A stretch of 64,000 nucleotides of DNA from Herbaspirillum sp. YR522 (GCF_000282575.1 NZ_AKJA01000060.1:21482-85481); one strand, 5' to 3'; shown: positions 9,964 to 18,654, counted from the first letter of the stretch. The notes: generated by a model from the letters alone, not told the origin. Numbers and translations are program-made.

Positions 9964-10162
9964 GGAATTTTTCACGTTGAATTATTTTTGGCGATGCGAG
10001 TTTGTTGTTGCTTTCGCGTTTCAGTGTTGTCCGATGGTTGTTACTCTGGCCAGCCTCGTGCTTGCCTGTAGCGCTCGCAGGGGAGAAGCCCGACCACGGC
10101 CCCCCCTGCAAATCTTTACGCGACGACGCATAGAATTCTGACGAGTAAAAACTCATTTTTGT

Positions 10163-10168
10163 ATTATA
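10163..10168 (-). promoter_or_regulatory. Probable -10 box of the efflux operon
   Basis: On the - strand this reads TATAAT, a consensus -10 hexamer directed toward the NodT-emrA-emrB operon. The corresponding -35 zone falls inside the tandem repeats at 10179-10223, and no good -35 hexamer is evident. That arrangement suits repression by steric block. Confidence 0.5.
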
Positions 10169-10178
10169 CTCGGGGATA

Positions 10179-10223
10179 CGAACAATAACTCATGTTGTTC
10201 AACGCGAACAATAACTCATGTTG
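10179..10223. promoter_or_regulatory. Tandem operator-like repeats between TetR gene and efflux operon
   Basis: An identical 19-base unit, CGAACAATAACTCATGTTG, occurs at 10179-10197 and again at 10205-10223 (26-base period). The first copy extends into an inverted repeat, GAACAA and TTGTTC separated by 9 bases (10180-10200). The location, between divergent genes and next to the - strand -10 box, is that expected for the operator of the TetR-family product encoded next door. Binding is inferred. Confidence 0.6.
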
Positions 10224-10273
10224 CGAATTCGCATCGAAATCGGCGAATTCATTACGGTAAGCTGAACTGAACA

Positions 10274-10891
10274 ATGAAACTGCAACCCCGCAAGGAACCC
10301 CGCCAGGCCCGTTCGCGCGCAATGGTCGACACCATTCTCGATGCCATGTCGCGGGTACTGGTCGAACGTGGCTATGCCAAGACCAACACCAACCTGGTGG
10401 CCGAGTCGGCTGGCATCAGCGTCGGTTCGCTGTACCAGTATTTTCCCAACAAGGATGCGTTGATCTTCGCGCTGCGCGAGCGTCATGTCTCGCGCATGCT
10501 GGCCCTGTTCGAGGATGTGGCGGCCCATATCGACGGCGCCGGCTCGCTGCGCGACGACTTCGAGGCCCTCATCGACGCGCTGGTGGCCGCCCATCTGCTG
10601 GAGCCCGAACTGAACCGCATCCTCGAAGAAGAATTCCCGGCCTATAACCTGCCGGTGTCGGGCGAGGTGCGACAGCGTTTCTTCGACGCCATCCGCGGTG
10701 TGCTGCAAAAGCACCGGGGCGTGGTCACCCCGCCCGACCTGGACGTGGCCACCTTCGTCATCCAGCGCATGTTGAAGGCGCTGATCAATGCGGTGGTGCT
10801 GACCGGCCCCGGCGGGTTGTCGGCCGGCAGCGTGCGGCCCGAGATCCTGCCGGCGGTGATGGGCTACCTGACTTCGCCCCGTGCCGCCTGA
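10274..10891 (+). CDS. TetR-family transcriptional repressor of the efflux operon
   Basis: A 205-residue regulator with the N-terminal TetR helix-turn-helix (about 15-60). The recognition-helix segment AGISVGSLYQYFPNKDAL is highly typical. The C-terminal part is a variable ligand-binding domain. Divergent transcription from the NodT-emrA-emrB operon and the intervening repeats suggest that it represses the pump and probably itself, releasing when a pump substrate binds. The ligand cannot be inferred. Confidence 0.92.
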   Translation: MKLQPRKEPRQARSRAMVDTILDAMSRVLVERGYAKTNTNLVAESAGISVGSLYQYFPNKDALIFALRERHVSRMLALFEDVAAHIDGAGSLRDDFEALIDALVAAHLLEPELNRILEEEFPAYNLPVSGEVRQRFFDAIRGVLQKHRGVVTPPDLDVATFVIQRMLKALINAVVLTGPGGLSAGSVRPEILPAVMGYLTSPRAA

Positions 10892-11040
10892 GCCGGCATC
10901 GATGGGGTAATACTGCCGTTTGGCAACTCAGAAAAGTCCTTATTTCTTTTCCGCAGCGCTGCCGTATAGTGAGTGAAATTGATTGCCGGGCGTACCGCAT
11001 GGTGCGTGGGGCCGGCCCTGATTCCATTCACTTTCATTCA

Positions 11041-11661
11041 ATGATGCGGCACACGACAAGCGCCCGATGGCGGGCAGGCATGCTGGTGGCAGGGGCGATC
11101 CTGGCCGGGCCGCTCCAGGCAGCGGTAACGGTACAGGTGCTGGACGCGGCCGGGCAGCCGTTGCCCAATGCGGTGGTGTATGCCGAACCTCTGGTGGGCA
11201 GCAACGCCAAGCCGGCCCGCCAGGCCGTGATCGAACAGAAGGACAAGACCTTCTTTCCCCTGGTGTCGGTGGTGCAGGCCGGCACGGCGATCGTGTTTCC
11301 CAACAACGATTCGGTGCGTCACCACGTCTATTCCTTTTCTCCCGCCAAGACCTTCGAACTGAAGCTGTATTCCGGCACGCCCGGTAGCCCCGTGGTGTTC
11401 GACAAGCCGGGTACCGTGGTGCTGGGTTGCAATATCCACGACCAGATGGTGGCCTTCGTGCAGGTGGTCAATACGCCGTATTTCGGGGTGACCGACCGCA
11501 GCGGTACGGTACGCCTGGATGGACTGGCCAACGGCGGCTACGCGCTCAAGGCCTGGTACTTCCGCATGCCGCAGGGCGAGCCGGCGGTCGAGCAGCCGTT
11601 GCAGGTGCAGGGAGAGGGGCGGGCATCGATCAAGCTGGGCGTCAAGGGCGTGCCGTTGTAG
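11041..11661 (+). CDS. Exported cupredoxin-like protein (methylamine-utilisation-protein type)
   Basis: ATG 11041 gives a clean signal peptide (basic MMRHTTSARWR, hydrophobic core, cleavage near LQA); a longer frame from 10969 would bury it. The mature part resembles a single cupredoxin fold. A His pair lies in SVRHHVYSF, and Cys130, His133 and Met136 sit in GCNIHDQM, a C-x2-H-x2-M arrangement matching type-1 copper ligands. Proteins of this kind are often labelled methylamine utilisation protein without evidence for that role. It is followed 35 bases later by a GGDEF-EAL gene and shares its direction, so a redox or copper input to signalling is plausible but unproven. Confidence 0.75.
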   Translation: MMRHTTSARWRAGMLVAGAILAGPLQAAVTVQVLDAAGQPLPNAVVYAEPLVGSNAKPARQAVIEQKDKTFFPLVSVVQAGTAIVFPNNDSVRHHVYSFSPAKTFELKLYSGTPGSPVVFDKPGTVVLGCNIHDQMVAFVQVVNTPYFGVTDRSGTVRLDGLANGGYALKAWYFRMPQGEPAVEQPLQVQGEGRASIKLGVKGVPL

Positions 11662-11696
11662 GCGACCCCCGACCAACCATCAATACAACAAGGGGG

Positions 11697-14093
11697 ATGT
11701 CGGTGCGTCTGTATCGTCTGGAAAGCAAGATCGTGGCGCTCTTCATTGCCTTGATCGTGGTAGTGCAACTGGCCGGGTTCACCGCCATTCGCACCGCCAT
11801 CGATAGCAATGCGCGCACCGCCATCGTGGACGAACTGGCCATCGGCGAACGTGTGTTTGCCCGCCTGCTGGACCAGAATGCGCAGAAGCTGACCCAGGGT
11901 GCGCGCCTGCTGGCGTCCGATTTCGGCTTTCGCCAGGCCATCGGCACCGACGATCGCGACACCATCACCTCGGTGCTCTCCAACCACGGCGCCCGCATCG
12001 GTGCCTCCATGGCAATGCTGATCGGCACCGACGGCCGCATCCGCGCCTCGACCATGGACTATCCCGATACCGACCTGCAGCGCAGCAGCCTGGAGTTGGT
12101 CGCCAAGCCCGAGTCCGAGAACGGCGCGGCCAATAACGTCATCGTCGGCGATAGCCTGTTCCAGATCGTGGCCGTGCCGGTCAAGGCGCCGGTGACCATC
12201 GCCTGGGTGGTGATGGGCTTTCCGGTCGACCAGCAACTGGTATCGGACATGCGCGCGCTGTCGTCGCTGCAGGTGTCGATCATGGTCAGCAACCGCGGCG
12301 CCACCGGCTGGGTGTCGGATGTGTCGACCCTGCTGCCGCAGGCCAACGCCATGTTGACCGCGCAGATGGGGCGGCCCGAGTTGCACCATGCCCGCATCTC
12401 GGACTTGCGCCTGGATGACAACGAATACCGCACCCGGCTCTTGCCGTTGGCGCGCTCTTCCAGCGGCCAGAGAGCGGTGGCGGTGCTGCAGCGCTCGGTG
12501 AGCGAGGCGGTCGCGCCTTATCATCGCTTGCAACTGATCCTGTTGAGCATCAGCGTGCTGGGCATGATCATCGCGGCCTTGGCCAGCGCCGTGATGGCGC
12601 GCCGCATTACCAGCCCGCTGCGCGACCTGGCGGCAGTGGCCAAGCGGCTCGGCGCGGGTGACTATAGCGAGGGTGTGCATATCCGGCGCCACGACGAGAT
12701 CGGTCGCCTGGCCGATGCCTTCGAGACCATGCGTGCCGAGGTCGCTTCGCGAGAACTGAAGATACTGCGGCTGGCCTACCAGGACCAGTTGACCGACCTG
12801 CCCAACCGGGTGCAATTCGCCAGCCTGCTCAACGATGCCATCGCAGCCACGCCGCAGAGCGCGCGCGGCTCGTGCCACGTGCTGATGATGGACCTGGACC
12901 GCTTCCAGCAGGTCAACGATGTGCTCGGTCACAGCTTCGGCGATGACCTGCTGCGGCAGGTGGCACATCGCCTCGAGGCGCAATTGCAGCGGCCGATGGA
13001 CCGCGTGGCGCGACTGGGCGGCGACGAGTTCGCCATCCTGCTGCCCGATACCGACCTCGACGAGGCATTGGAACAGGCAACCCAGATACTGCGGGCGCTG
13101 GACCATCCGCTGTCGCTGCAGGAGCAGACGGTCGACCTCGGCGCCGGTATCGGCATCGCCGGTTTCCCGTTGCATGGTCACACCAGCGAAGAATTGCTCT
13201 CGCGCGCCGAAGTGGCGATGTACACGGCCAAGCGCAATGGCGCCGGGGTGATGGTGTACGACCATTCGATCGACCAGACCAGCCAGGAAAGCCTGTCACT
13301 GCTGTCCGAACTGCGACGCGCCCTGGAACGCGACGAATTCATGCTGTACCTGCAGCCCAAGCTGAACCTGGCCACCGGCGAGGTGGTCGGGGCCGAGGCA
13401 CTGGTGCGCTGGGTCCATCCCGAGAAAGGCTTCATCGGGCCGGACAATTTCATTCCGTTTGCCGAGACCACCGGGTTCATCCGCCAGCTCACCACCTGGA
13501 TGATGGATAAGGTGGGCCGGGTGTGCGGCGAGCTGAAGATGCATGGCATCGACCTCAAGTTCTCGGTCAACCTGTCGACCCGCGACTTGATGGACCTGGA
13601 ACTGCCGGCCACCTTCCTTGGCATCCTGGGGCGTTATGGCCTCACGCCCGCGGCGTTCTGTTTGGAGATCACCGAGAGCGCCATCATGGACGACCCGGCG
13701 CGCGCGCAGCACACGCTGGAACGCTTGTCGGCCATGGGTTTTGCGCTGGGTATCGACGATTTCGGCACCGGTTATTCGTCCTTGGCCTACCTCAAGCGGC
13801 TGCCGGTGGACGAACTCAAGATCGACAAGTCGTTCGTCATGAAGATGGAGCAGGATCAGGATGACGCCAAGATCGTGCGCTCCACGGTCGACCTGGGCCA
13901 TAACCTGGGCTTGCGGGTGGTGGCCGAAGGCGTCGAGAGCGAAGCGGTGTGGTTCTTGCTGCGCCAGATGGGCTGCGACCAGGGGCAGGGTTATTTCATG
14001 GGCAAGCCGATGCCGGTCGAGCGCTTCATCGAATGGTTCAATACCTGGCGTGCGCCGATGGCGCTGGACCAGTCGGAAAACGTGGCCGTGTGA
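11697..14093 (+). CDS. Membrane GGDEF-EAL protein with periplasmic sensor and HAMP
   Basis: A 798-residue c-di-GMP enzyme. ATG 11697 follows an AGGGGG ribosome site; the longer frame has no signal of its own. Two membrane helices (about 10-30 and 278-302) enclose a periplasmic sensory domain. They are followed by HAMP (about 303-350), GGDEF (motif 441-445, intact, with an RPMD inhibitory site five residues before it) and EAL (motif 567-569), with intact LEITES and GIDDFGTGYSSL blocks. Both activities are therefore possible. The genes on both sides encode exported proteins, so its periplasmic domain may read their state. Confidence 0.93.
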   Translation: MSVRLYRLESKIVALFIALIVVVQLAGFTAIRTAIDSNARTAIVDELAIGERVFARLLDQNAQKLTQGARLLASDFGFRQAIGTDDRDTITSVLSNHGARIGASMAMLIGTDGRIRASTMDYPDTDLQRSSLELVAKPESENGAANNVIVGDSLFQIVAVPVKAPVTIAWVVMGFPVDQQLVSDMRALSSLQVSIMVSNRGATGWVSDVSTLLPQANAMLTAQMGRPELHHARISDLRLDDNEYRTRLLPLARSSSGQRAVAVLQRSVSEAVAPYHRLQLILLSISVLGMIIAALASAVMARRITSPLRDLAAVAKRLGAGDYSEGVHIRRHDEIGRLADAFETMRAEVASRELKILRLAYQDQLTDLPNRVQFASLLNDAIAATPQSARGSCHVLMMDLDRFQQVNDVLGHSFGDDLLRQVAHRLEAQLQRPMDRVARLGGDEFAILLPDTDLDEALEQATQILRALDHPLSLQEQTVDLGAGIGIAGFPLHGHTSEELLSRAEVAMYTAKRNGAGVMVYDHSIDQTSQESLSLLSELRRALERDEFMLYLQPKLNLATGEVVGAEALVRWVHPEKGFIGPDNFIPFAETTGFIRQLTTWMMDKVGRVCGELKMHGIDLKFSVNLSTRDLMDLELPATFLGILGRYGLTPAAFCLEITESAIMDDPARAQHTLERLSAMGFALGIDDFGTGYSSLAYLKRLPVDELKIDKSFVMKMEQDQDDAKIVRSTVDLGHNLGLRVVAEGVESEAVWFLLRQMGCDQGQGYFMGKPMPVERFIEWFNTWRAPMALDQSENVAV

Positions 14094-14152
14094 GCGGTGG
14101 TGCCAACGGTGGCGCAAGGCCCGTAGCGGGTCATGGGGATGGCGGGGGAAGA

Positions 14153-15199
14153 ATGATACGAATCGATACGCTGGCCGGCAGGCTGGTCATGGGGCTGTTG
14201 CTGGGCAGCGCGGCATTGCCGGCGATGGCGCAGCTGTCGCCCGAGGCGCAACGGGCCTGGGCGGCTGCCCAGGAACGCAAGGCCGAACAATTGATGCGCG
14301 GCGCCGGCCAGGAGCGCGCGGCCGCTGTGCCGGGCGCCGGCGCGCGCCATCCGACGCCGATGCCGCCCGAGCAACGCGATCGCTGGGTGGCGGACACGGG
14401 CAAGTTGCTTGCCACCGCCGGCGTGATCCAGGCCGAAGGCGCCGGCGGCGGCGGCCTGGCGCCCTGGGCACTGATCACCGGCTATGGCACCCGCGACAGC
14501 TATGGGGCCAATGCGCATTACACCACCGTGCGCACCCAGGACTACACGCTCAAGTCATACGGGGTGGCGGTGGGCATCATGGACCGGGTCGAACTGTCGG
14601 CGGCCAAGCAGGAGTTCTACGGCAGTGCCGCACCGCTGGACAAGCTGCGCATCAGCCAGGATATCTTCGGCATCAAGGTCAAGCTGGCCGGCGACGCTGT
14701 CTACGACCAGGACCTGTGGTTGCCGCAGATCGCCGCCGGTGTCATGTTCAAGCGCAACAATGGCATCGGTGGCCTGGGCGCGGTCAGCAACGTGAAGCAA
14801 CTGGGCGCGGCCAGCGACAGCGGCGTCGATTACTACCTGGCGGCCACCAAGCTGCTGCTGCAACAGAGCCTGCTGCTCAACGGCACCTTGCGCCTGACCC
14901 GTGCCAACCAGATGGGGATCCTCGGGTTTGGTGGCGACCTCGGCAACCGCTACCAGGCCATGGGCGAATTCTCGGCCGCCTACCTGGTGAACCGGCAGTT
15001 GGCCATCGGCGCCGAATACCGCATGAAGCCACGCAACCTGTCGGCCGACAGCGAGAAGGATTACTACGATACCTTCATCGCCTGGTTCCCCGGCAAGAAC
15101 CTGTCCTTGACGCTGGCCTATGTATCGCTGGGCGATATCACCATCTATAACCCGAAGCGGCAGAACGGCGTCTACCTGTCGCTGCAAGCCGGATTCTGA
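14153..15199 (+). CDS. DUF3034-family exported outer-membrane-type protein
   Basis: A 348-residue protein with a signal peptide (cleavage near AMAQ) and an Ala/Arg-rich region, followed by a body rich in alternating aromatic strands that ends in QAGF, a phenylalanine C-terminus typical of beta-barrels. I recognise it as DUF3034 from overall pattern; its function is unknown. ATG 14153 is preceded by GGGGGAAGA. It lies 59 bases after the GGDEF-EAL gene and 10 bases before the haemoglobin gene, so the four are probably one transcript. Confidence 0.7.
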   Translation: MIRIDTLAGRLVMGLLLGSAALPAMAQLSPEAQRAWAAAQERKAEQLMRGAGQERAAAVPGAGARHPTPMPPEQRDRWVADTGKLLATAGVIQAEGAGGGGLAPWALITGYGTRDSYGANAHYTTVRTQDYTLKSYGVAVGIMDRVELSAAKQEFYGSAAPLDKLRISQDIFGIKVKLAGDAVYDQDLWLPQIAAGVMFKRNNGIGGLGAVSNVKQLGAASDSGVDYYLAATKLLLQQSLLLNGTLRLTRANQMGILGFGGDLGNRYQAMGEFSAAYLVNRQLAIGAEYRMKPRNLSADSEKDYYDTFIAWFPGKNLSLTLAYVSLGDITIYNPKRQNGVYLSLQAGF

Positions 15200-15209
15200 G
15201 GAAGTCGAC

Positions 15210-15686
15210 ATGATTTCACGCAACTTCAGCCTGTGCATCCTGATGGCTTGCCTGCCGCTGGTGGCGCCGGCCCAGTCCGCGCCACCCCTGCCACCGGCAG
15301 CATCCGCGCCGGCCGCAACCCGGGCGGCCGACCCCAGCCTGTTCGGCGACCTGGGCGGGCTGCCGGTGATCCGGCAGGTGGTGAACGATTTTGTTGCCAT
15401 CATGCTGGCCGATGAGCGTATCGGCTTCACCTTCAAGGACACCAACCTGCCGCGCCTGCATGAAAAACTGGTGGAGCAGTTCTGCCTGCTCAGTGGCGGC
15501 GGATGTATCTATACGGGCGATCCGATGAAGGAAGTCCACCAGGGTCTCAAGCTCACCAACGCCCACTTCAATGCGCTGGTCGAAGACCTGCAGCTGGCCA
15601 TGGACCGCTCGGGCATTGCATCGCGCACCCAGAACCGCCTGTTGGCGCTGCTGGCGCCGATGCAGCGCGACACCGTCACGCGCTGA
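15210..15686 (+). CDS. Exported group I truncated haemoglobin
   Basis: A 158-residue protein with a hydrophobic N-terminus (about 1-23) that looks like a signal peptide, then a Pro/Ala linker and a compact globin. The pattern LFGDLGGLPVIRQVVNDFV matches the start of group I truncated globins. The proximal haem ligand is probably the His in LTNAHFNALVEDL. Haem would bind O2 or NO, in the periplasm if the signal is real. It is the last gene of the cupredoxin / GGDEF-EAL / DUF3034 block. It converges on the next gene with an 8-base gap and no terminator. Confidence 0.85.
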   Translation: MISRNFSLCILMACLPLVAPAQSAPPLPPAASAPAATRAADPSLFGDLGGLPVIRQVVNDFVAIMLADERIGFTFKDTNLPRLHEKLVEQFCLLSGGGCIYTGDPMKEVHQGLKLTNAHFNALVEDLQLAMDRSGIASRTQNRLLALLAPMQRDTVTR

Positions 15687-15694
15687 TGCGACCT

Positions 15695-17719
15695 CTATCG
15701 CGGCGCCTCGGAAGATGCATCCGCAGGTGGATTGGCCACGGCGTCGGCCGGGGGCCAGAAGAACTGGGTCGGATGCGCCAGCAACCTGCCCAGCAAGGCG
15801 CGCAGTAGCTTGCCGGTCTGCGCAAAGCGCACCTGGCGCGAGCGCAGCGCCACCCACAGCGCCAGCGAAAAACTGACCCACAGGTTGACCAGGCCCACCG
15901 CCAGCACGCCGGCTGCCGACAGCAGCAACAGGCGCGGTGCCACTGCCCAGTCGAGCGCCTCCAGGGCAATGGCCAGGTTGGCCGCCGAGAAGGTGATGTG
16001 GCGGATATCGATCGGAAGCCCCAGCATGAAACCGATGGTGCCGATGCTGCCCAGCATGATGCCGAAGGTGAAGTTGCCCATCAGGCCGCCCAGCCCGGTT
16101 TCGACATAATCGCCCAGCCGTTGCGTGCGCGGCATGCCCAGCAGCGACACCAGCCAGCGCGCCCGCACCAGCCGTTGCGACATGCGCGTATAGAGCGCCT
16201 TGTTGTCGTAGTAGCCCGAGACCAGCCCGGCCAGGAACAGGCACACGCCAGCGATGGCGGCATGCAGCAGGGCCAGGCTGCCCACCGGGTCGAGGTCGTG
16301 CAGCAGGTGGGCGGCCTTGTCGGCGTCGACGAAGTGGTGACCCGACAGCCAGCGATAGGCCATGGCCAGCAGCAACGCCACCGGAAACGCCAGCGACAGG
16401 TTGCCCAGCACGGCGATGAACTGGGTGCGCCAGACCCGGGCGATCAGTTCGCACAGGCTGTCGAGGTCGACGTCACGGCTGTTGCCGATGCGATGGATGT
16501 CGGCGGCGATGCGCGAGGCGGTCATGGCCGGCTGCTTGGTGGCGACCGTGAAATGCAGCACGTGGATCAGCATGAACCCCAGCGAATAGTTGAGGCTGTA
16601 CAGGAACGCCTCGACCAGCGGCGCGGCGCGCAGCCATGACATCATGATCTTGATCAGCGCCATGAAGCCGATGATGAAGCCCGCGCCTGCCGCCGAGCGG
16701 TACATGGCGGCGTATTCTCCGCGCGTCTCGGCGATATAGTGTTCGCCGGTACGGCTGGCGTTTTCGGTGACGTTGCGTGCCAGCAGGTTGATGTTGCCAG
16801 CCAGCAGCTGGCGCACGCTGTATTGCCGCATGCGCGCCGCCGCCAGCTCGTGCACCAGGGCCAGCGCCAGCGGCGCGCGCTGGCCGGGCGCTTGCGGCTC
16901 GACGATGGCCAGCAACTGGTTCAGTCGCTGCAGGTTCTGCTCCAGGCGCAGCAGCCGGTAGGTCAGCGAGATGCTGGTGCCCAGGCGTTGCGCCTGGCGC
17001 CGGATGCGGTCGATGACGTGCTGGCACTGGTCGAGCAGCACCAGCAGGTGGCGCGCGTCCTCGACCGGCGACAGCGGGTCTTCCAGCGCCAGGCGGCGCG
17101 ATTGCAGCCAGCCGTGCAATTCGACGTTCTGCATCAGGAAGGGCGATTCGAAGGCCCGCACATCGTCATAGATGCGCAGCAGTTCCGGTTCCATGCCGAT
17201 GGCGCTGATACGATACGACAGCACCTGGATCGCCTGCAGCAGTTCGGCGCCGACCGGGGTGGGAGCCGTGGCGGCCATGGCGGGCTCGGCATCGCGCAGG
17301 GTCTGCCACAGCGCCTGCCATTGCGCCAGCGGCACCGCACTGAGCCACTGGCTGTCGTGCGGATCGCGAAAGACCACGTCCAGGCAATCCTCGAGCTTGC
17401 GGTGATCCAGCGCCGGCGGCAGCAGCCGATACGCCAGCCGCTTGAGCAGTTCATGCAGGAAGCCATCGTTGGACAGGATCCCGGTGTCGGCATACAGGCC
17501 GACCTGGCGCCGCACCGAAAGCTGGTGCAGCAGATGCCCGCGCAGGGCCACGGCATGCTCGGGATGGTCGCGCAGGAGCTGATCGAGTACGCGCAGCCTG
17601 GCCAGTGCCGGTGCGCTATCGGCCGGATCATCGGGGCGGATGCTGTCGGCCAGTGCCGTGAGGGGCCCCAGGTCGGTGGCGAGCGGGTCGGAGGCGATGA
17701 TGGCGAGGGCGTCGAGCAT
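15695..17719 (-). CDS. Gcr-family polytopic membrane protein (called site-specific recombinase in databases)
   Basis: ATG 17719 has GGAA just upstream and gives 674 residues; the longer frame adds 22 unconserved residues. The N-terminal half is helical and soluble-looking. The C-terminal half (about 340-640) has at least five long hydrophobic helices, including GLMGNFTFGIMLGSIGTIG and a late helix with LSAAGVLAVGLVNLW. The protein matches the PF10136-type family whose name comes from an old report in Neisseria. I see no serine or tyrosine recombinase motif, and the protein is clearly a membrane protein, so the recombinase label should not be trusted. Confidence 0.75.
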   Translation of the reverse strand: MLDALAIIASDPLATDLGPLTALADSIRPDDPADSAPALARLRVLDQLLRDHPEHAVALRGHLLHQLSVRRQVGLYADTGILSNDGFLHELLKRLAYRLLPPALDHRKLEDCLDVVFRDPHDSQWLSAVPLAQWQALWQTLRDAEPAMAATAPTPVGAELLQAIQVLSYRISAIGMEPELLRIYDDVRAFESPFLMQNVELHGWLQSRRLALEDPLSPVEDARHLLVLLDQCQHVIDRIRRQAQRLGTSISLTYRLLRLEQNLQRLNQLLAIVEPQAPGQRAPLALALVHELAAARMRQYSVRQLLAGNINLLARNVTENASRTGEHYIAETRGEYAAMYRSAAGAGFIIGFMALIKIMMSWLRAAPLVEAFLYSLNYSLGFMLIHVLHFTVATKQPAMTASRIAADIHRIGNSRDVDLDSLCELIARVWRTQFIAVLGNLSLAFPVALLLAMAYRWLSGHHFVDADKAAHLLHDLDPVGSLALLHAAIAGVCLFLAGLVSGYYDNKALYTRMSQRLVRARWLVSLLGMPRTQRLGDYVETGLGGLMGNFTFGIMLGSIGTIGFMLGLPIDIRHITFSAANLAIALEALDWAVAPRLLLLSAAGVLAVGLVNLWVSFSLALWVALRSRQVRFAQTGKLLRALLGRLLAHPTQFFWPPADAVANPPADASSEAPR

Positions 17720-17916
17720 GGGCCGTTTCCATGAAAAGGGGCAGAAGTGTAGCGTTGAAACCGCAAGCGGGGGGCGTGGCACCAAAATTTACACTTGAAA
17801 GATCAGGTAAGAACGGCCGTGGAACCGTAAAGAAGCGAGCTTGCCGCACCGTCAACAGTGTATCCCCGAGGTAATGCGTTTGGCGGGGATGTTTGCCACT
17901 TGTATAGGGAGTCATC

Positions 17917-18105
17917 ATGGAACTGGCAACAATTGCCGGCGGAGCCGCAACCGCCTGGCTGGCCAACAAGGCTGCGCAGTCGGTCGGGATCGACCTGACC
18001 AAGGTCGCGACGACTGCGGTGGACGAGGTGGCAGGGGCTGTCAAGTCGGCGTTGAAGTTGCCGGCCAATAGCAGCATCGGCCGCATCATCAACACCATCG
18101 CCTAG
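17917..18105 (+). CDS. Small hypothetical protein, 62 aa, with shared C-terminal motif
   Basis: A short Ala/Val-rich protein with a predicted amphipathic helical body and no signal peptide. ATG 17917 follows TAGGGAG. I do not recognise a family. Its C-terminus, LPANSSIGRIINTIA, closely matches the end of the next small gene (LPANPNIGRNVNTTA), and both genes end in similar ATCGCG-type terminators, so they form a related pair. It is divergent from the Gcr-family gene, with about 200 bases between starts. Confidence 0.6.
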   Translation: MELATIAGGAATAWLANKAAQSVGIDLTKVATTAVDEVAGAVKSALKLPANSSIGRIINTIA

Positions 18106-18152
18106 GTCGAGCAACGACACGCGAAAATTATTTTATAGGCAATCTTTACTTG

Positions 18153-18182
18153 ATCGCGTCTCGTTGAGGCGCGATTTTTTTT
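18153..18182 (+). terminator. Rho-independent terminator of the 62-aa gene
   Basis: A 10-bp stem (ATCGCGTCTC with GAGGCGCGAT, one G-T pair) and 3-nt loop are followed by eight Ts. It lies about 47 bases after the stop. Confidence 0.8.
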
Positions 18183-18260
18183 GACCACTGCGGTTCGGTC
18201 GGCGGCCAGGCCAGGCAAGCTGATCCGGGGCAAGGCCAGGCGCTGCGGGCGCTTCCGGAG

Positions 18261-18296
18261 ATTTCCGTGAGGAAATATTAGTTTGCTATGCAAACT
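18261..18296. promoter_or_regulatory. Two adjacent palindromes upstream of the YjfB-like gene
   Basis: ATTTCC-gtga-GGAAAT (18261-18276) and AGTTTGC-tat-GCAAACT (18280-18296) lie side by side in an AT-richer patch about 120 bases before the YjfB-like ORF. They look like protein-binding sites or a small leader structure. No regulator can be assigned. Confidence 0.35.
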
Positions 18297-18415
18297 ATGT
18301 GTGATATTTCATTTGTTTTGTTGGCGGAGATAAAGATTCGGGTTCCAATGTCGTTACAGGGATATCGCTGGTCGTTCCTGGCCGGCGGTGTTTTCTCCCT
18401 GCTAAGGAGGTGTAC

Positions 18416-18607
18416 ATGGAAGTTTCGCAAATTGCAGCACTGGCCACCGACATGGCTGCCGCCAAGACGGCGGACGCGGTCAATGTGACCATGCTCAAGA
18501 AAGCCCTCGACATACAATCGTCGACGATGCAAGGCTTGCTGTCGGCATTGCCGCCGACGCTTCCGGCCAATCCCAATATTGGCCGTAACGTCAATACCAC
18601 GGCCTGA
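18416..18607 (+). CDS. YjfB-like small protein (putative motility family)
   Basis: A 63-residue protein. The strong AAGGAGG site ends six bases before ATG 18416, which fixes this start over the in-frame GTG at 18410. The segment with TMLKKALDIQSSTMQGLL matches the core helix pattern of the YjfB family, which is annotated as putative motility protein on weak grounds. Its C-terminus (IGRNVNTTA) resembles that of the preceding 62-aa protein. No flagellar gene is nearby. The very strong ribosome site and own terminator suggest high expression. Confidence 0.7.
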   Translation: MEVSQIAALATDMAAAKTADAVNVTMLKKALDIQSSTMQGLLSALPPTLPANPNIGRNVNTTA

Positions 18608-18626
18608 TTGCCAGGCTGGCATCGGG

Positions 18627-18654
18627 ATCGCGCCGAAGTTGGCGCGATTTTTTT
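18627..18654 (+). terminator. Rho-independent terminator of the YjfB-like gene
   Basis: A perfect 8-bp stem (ATCGCGCC with GGCGCGAT) and 6-nt loop are followed by a run of Ts. It closely resembles the terminator at 18153-18182. Confidence 0.85.

Noticed and set aside
11427..11696. Longer N-terminus for the GGDEF-EAL protein
   Set aside because: This stretch overlaps the cupredoxin gene in another frame; the ATG at 11697 has a good ribosome site and starts a membrane helix.
15695..17719. Site-specific recombinase as sign of a mobile element
   Set aside because: The protein is a multi-helix membrane protein without recombinase motifs, and no attachment sites or cargo genes surround it.
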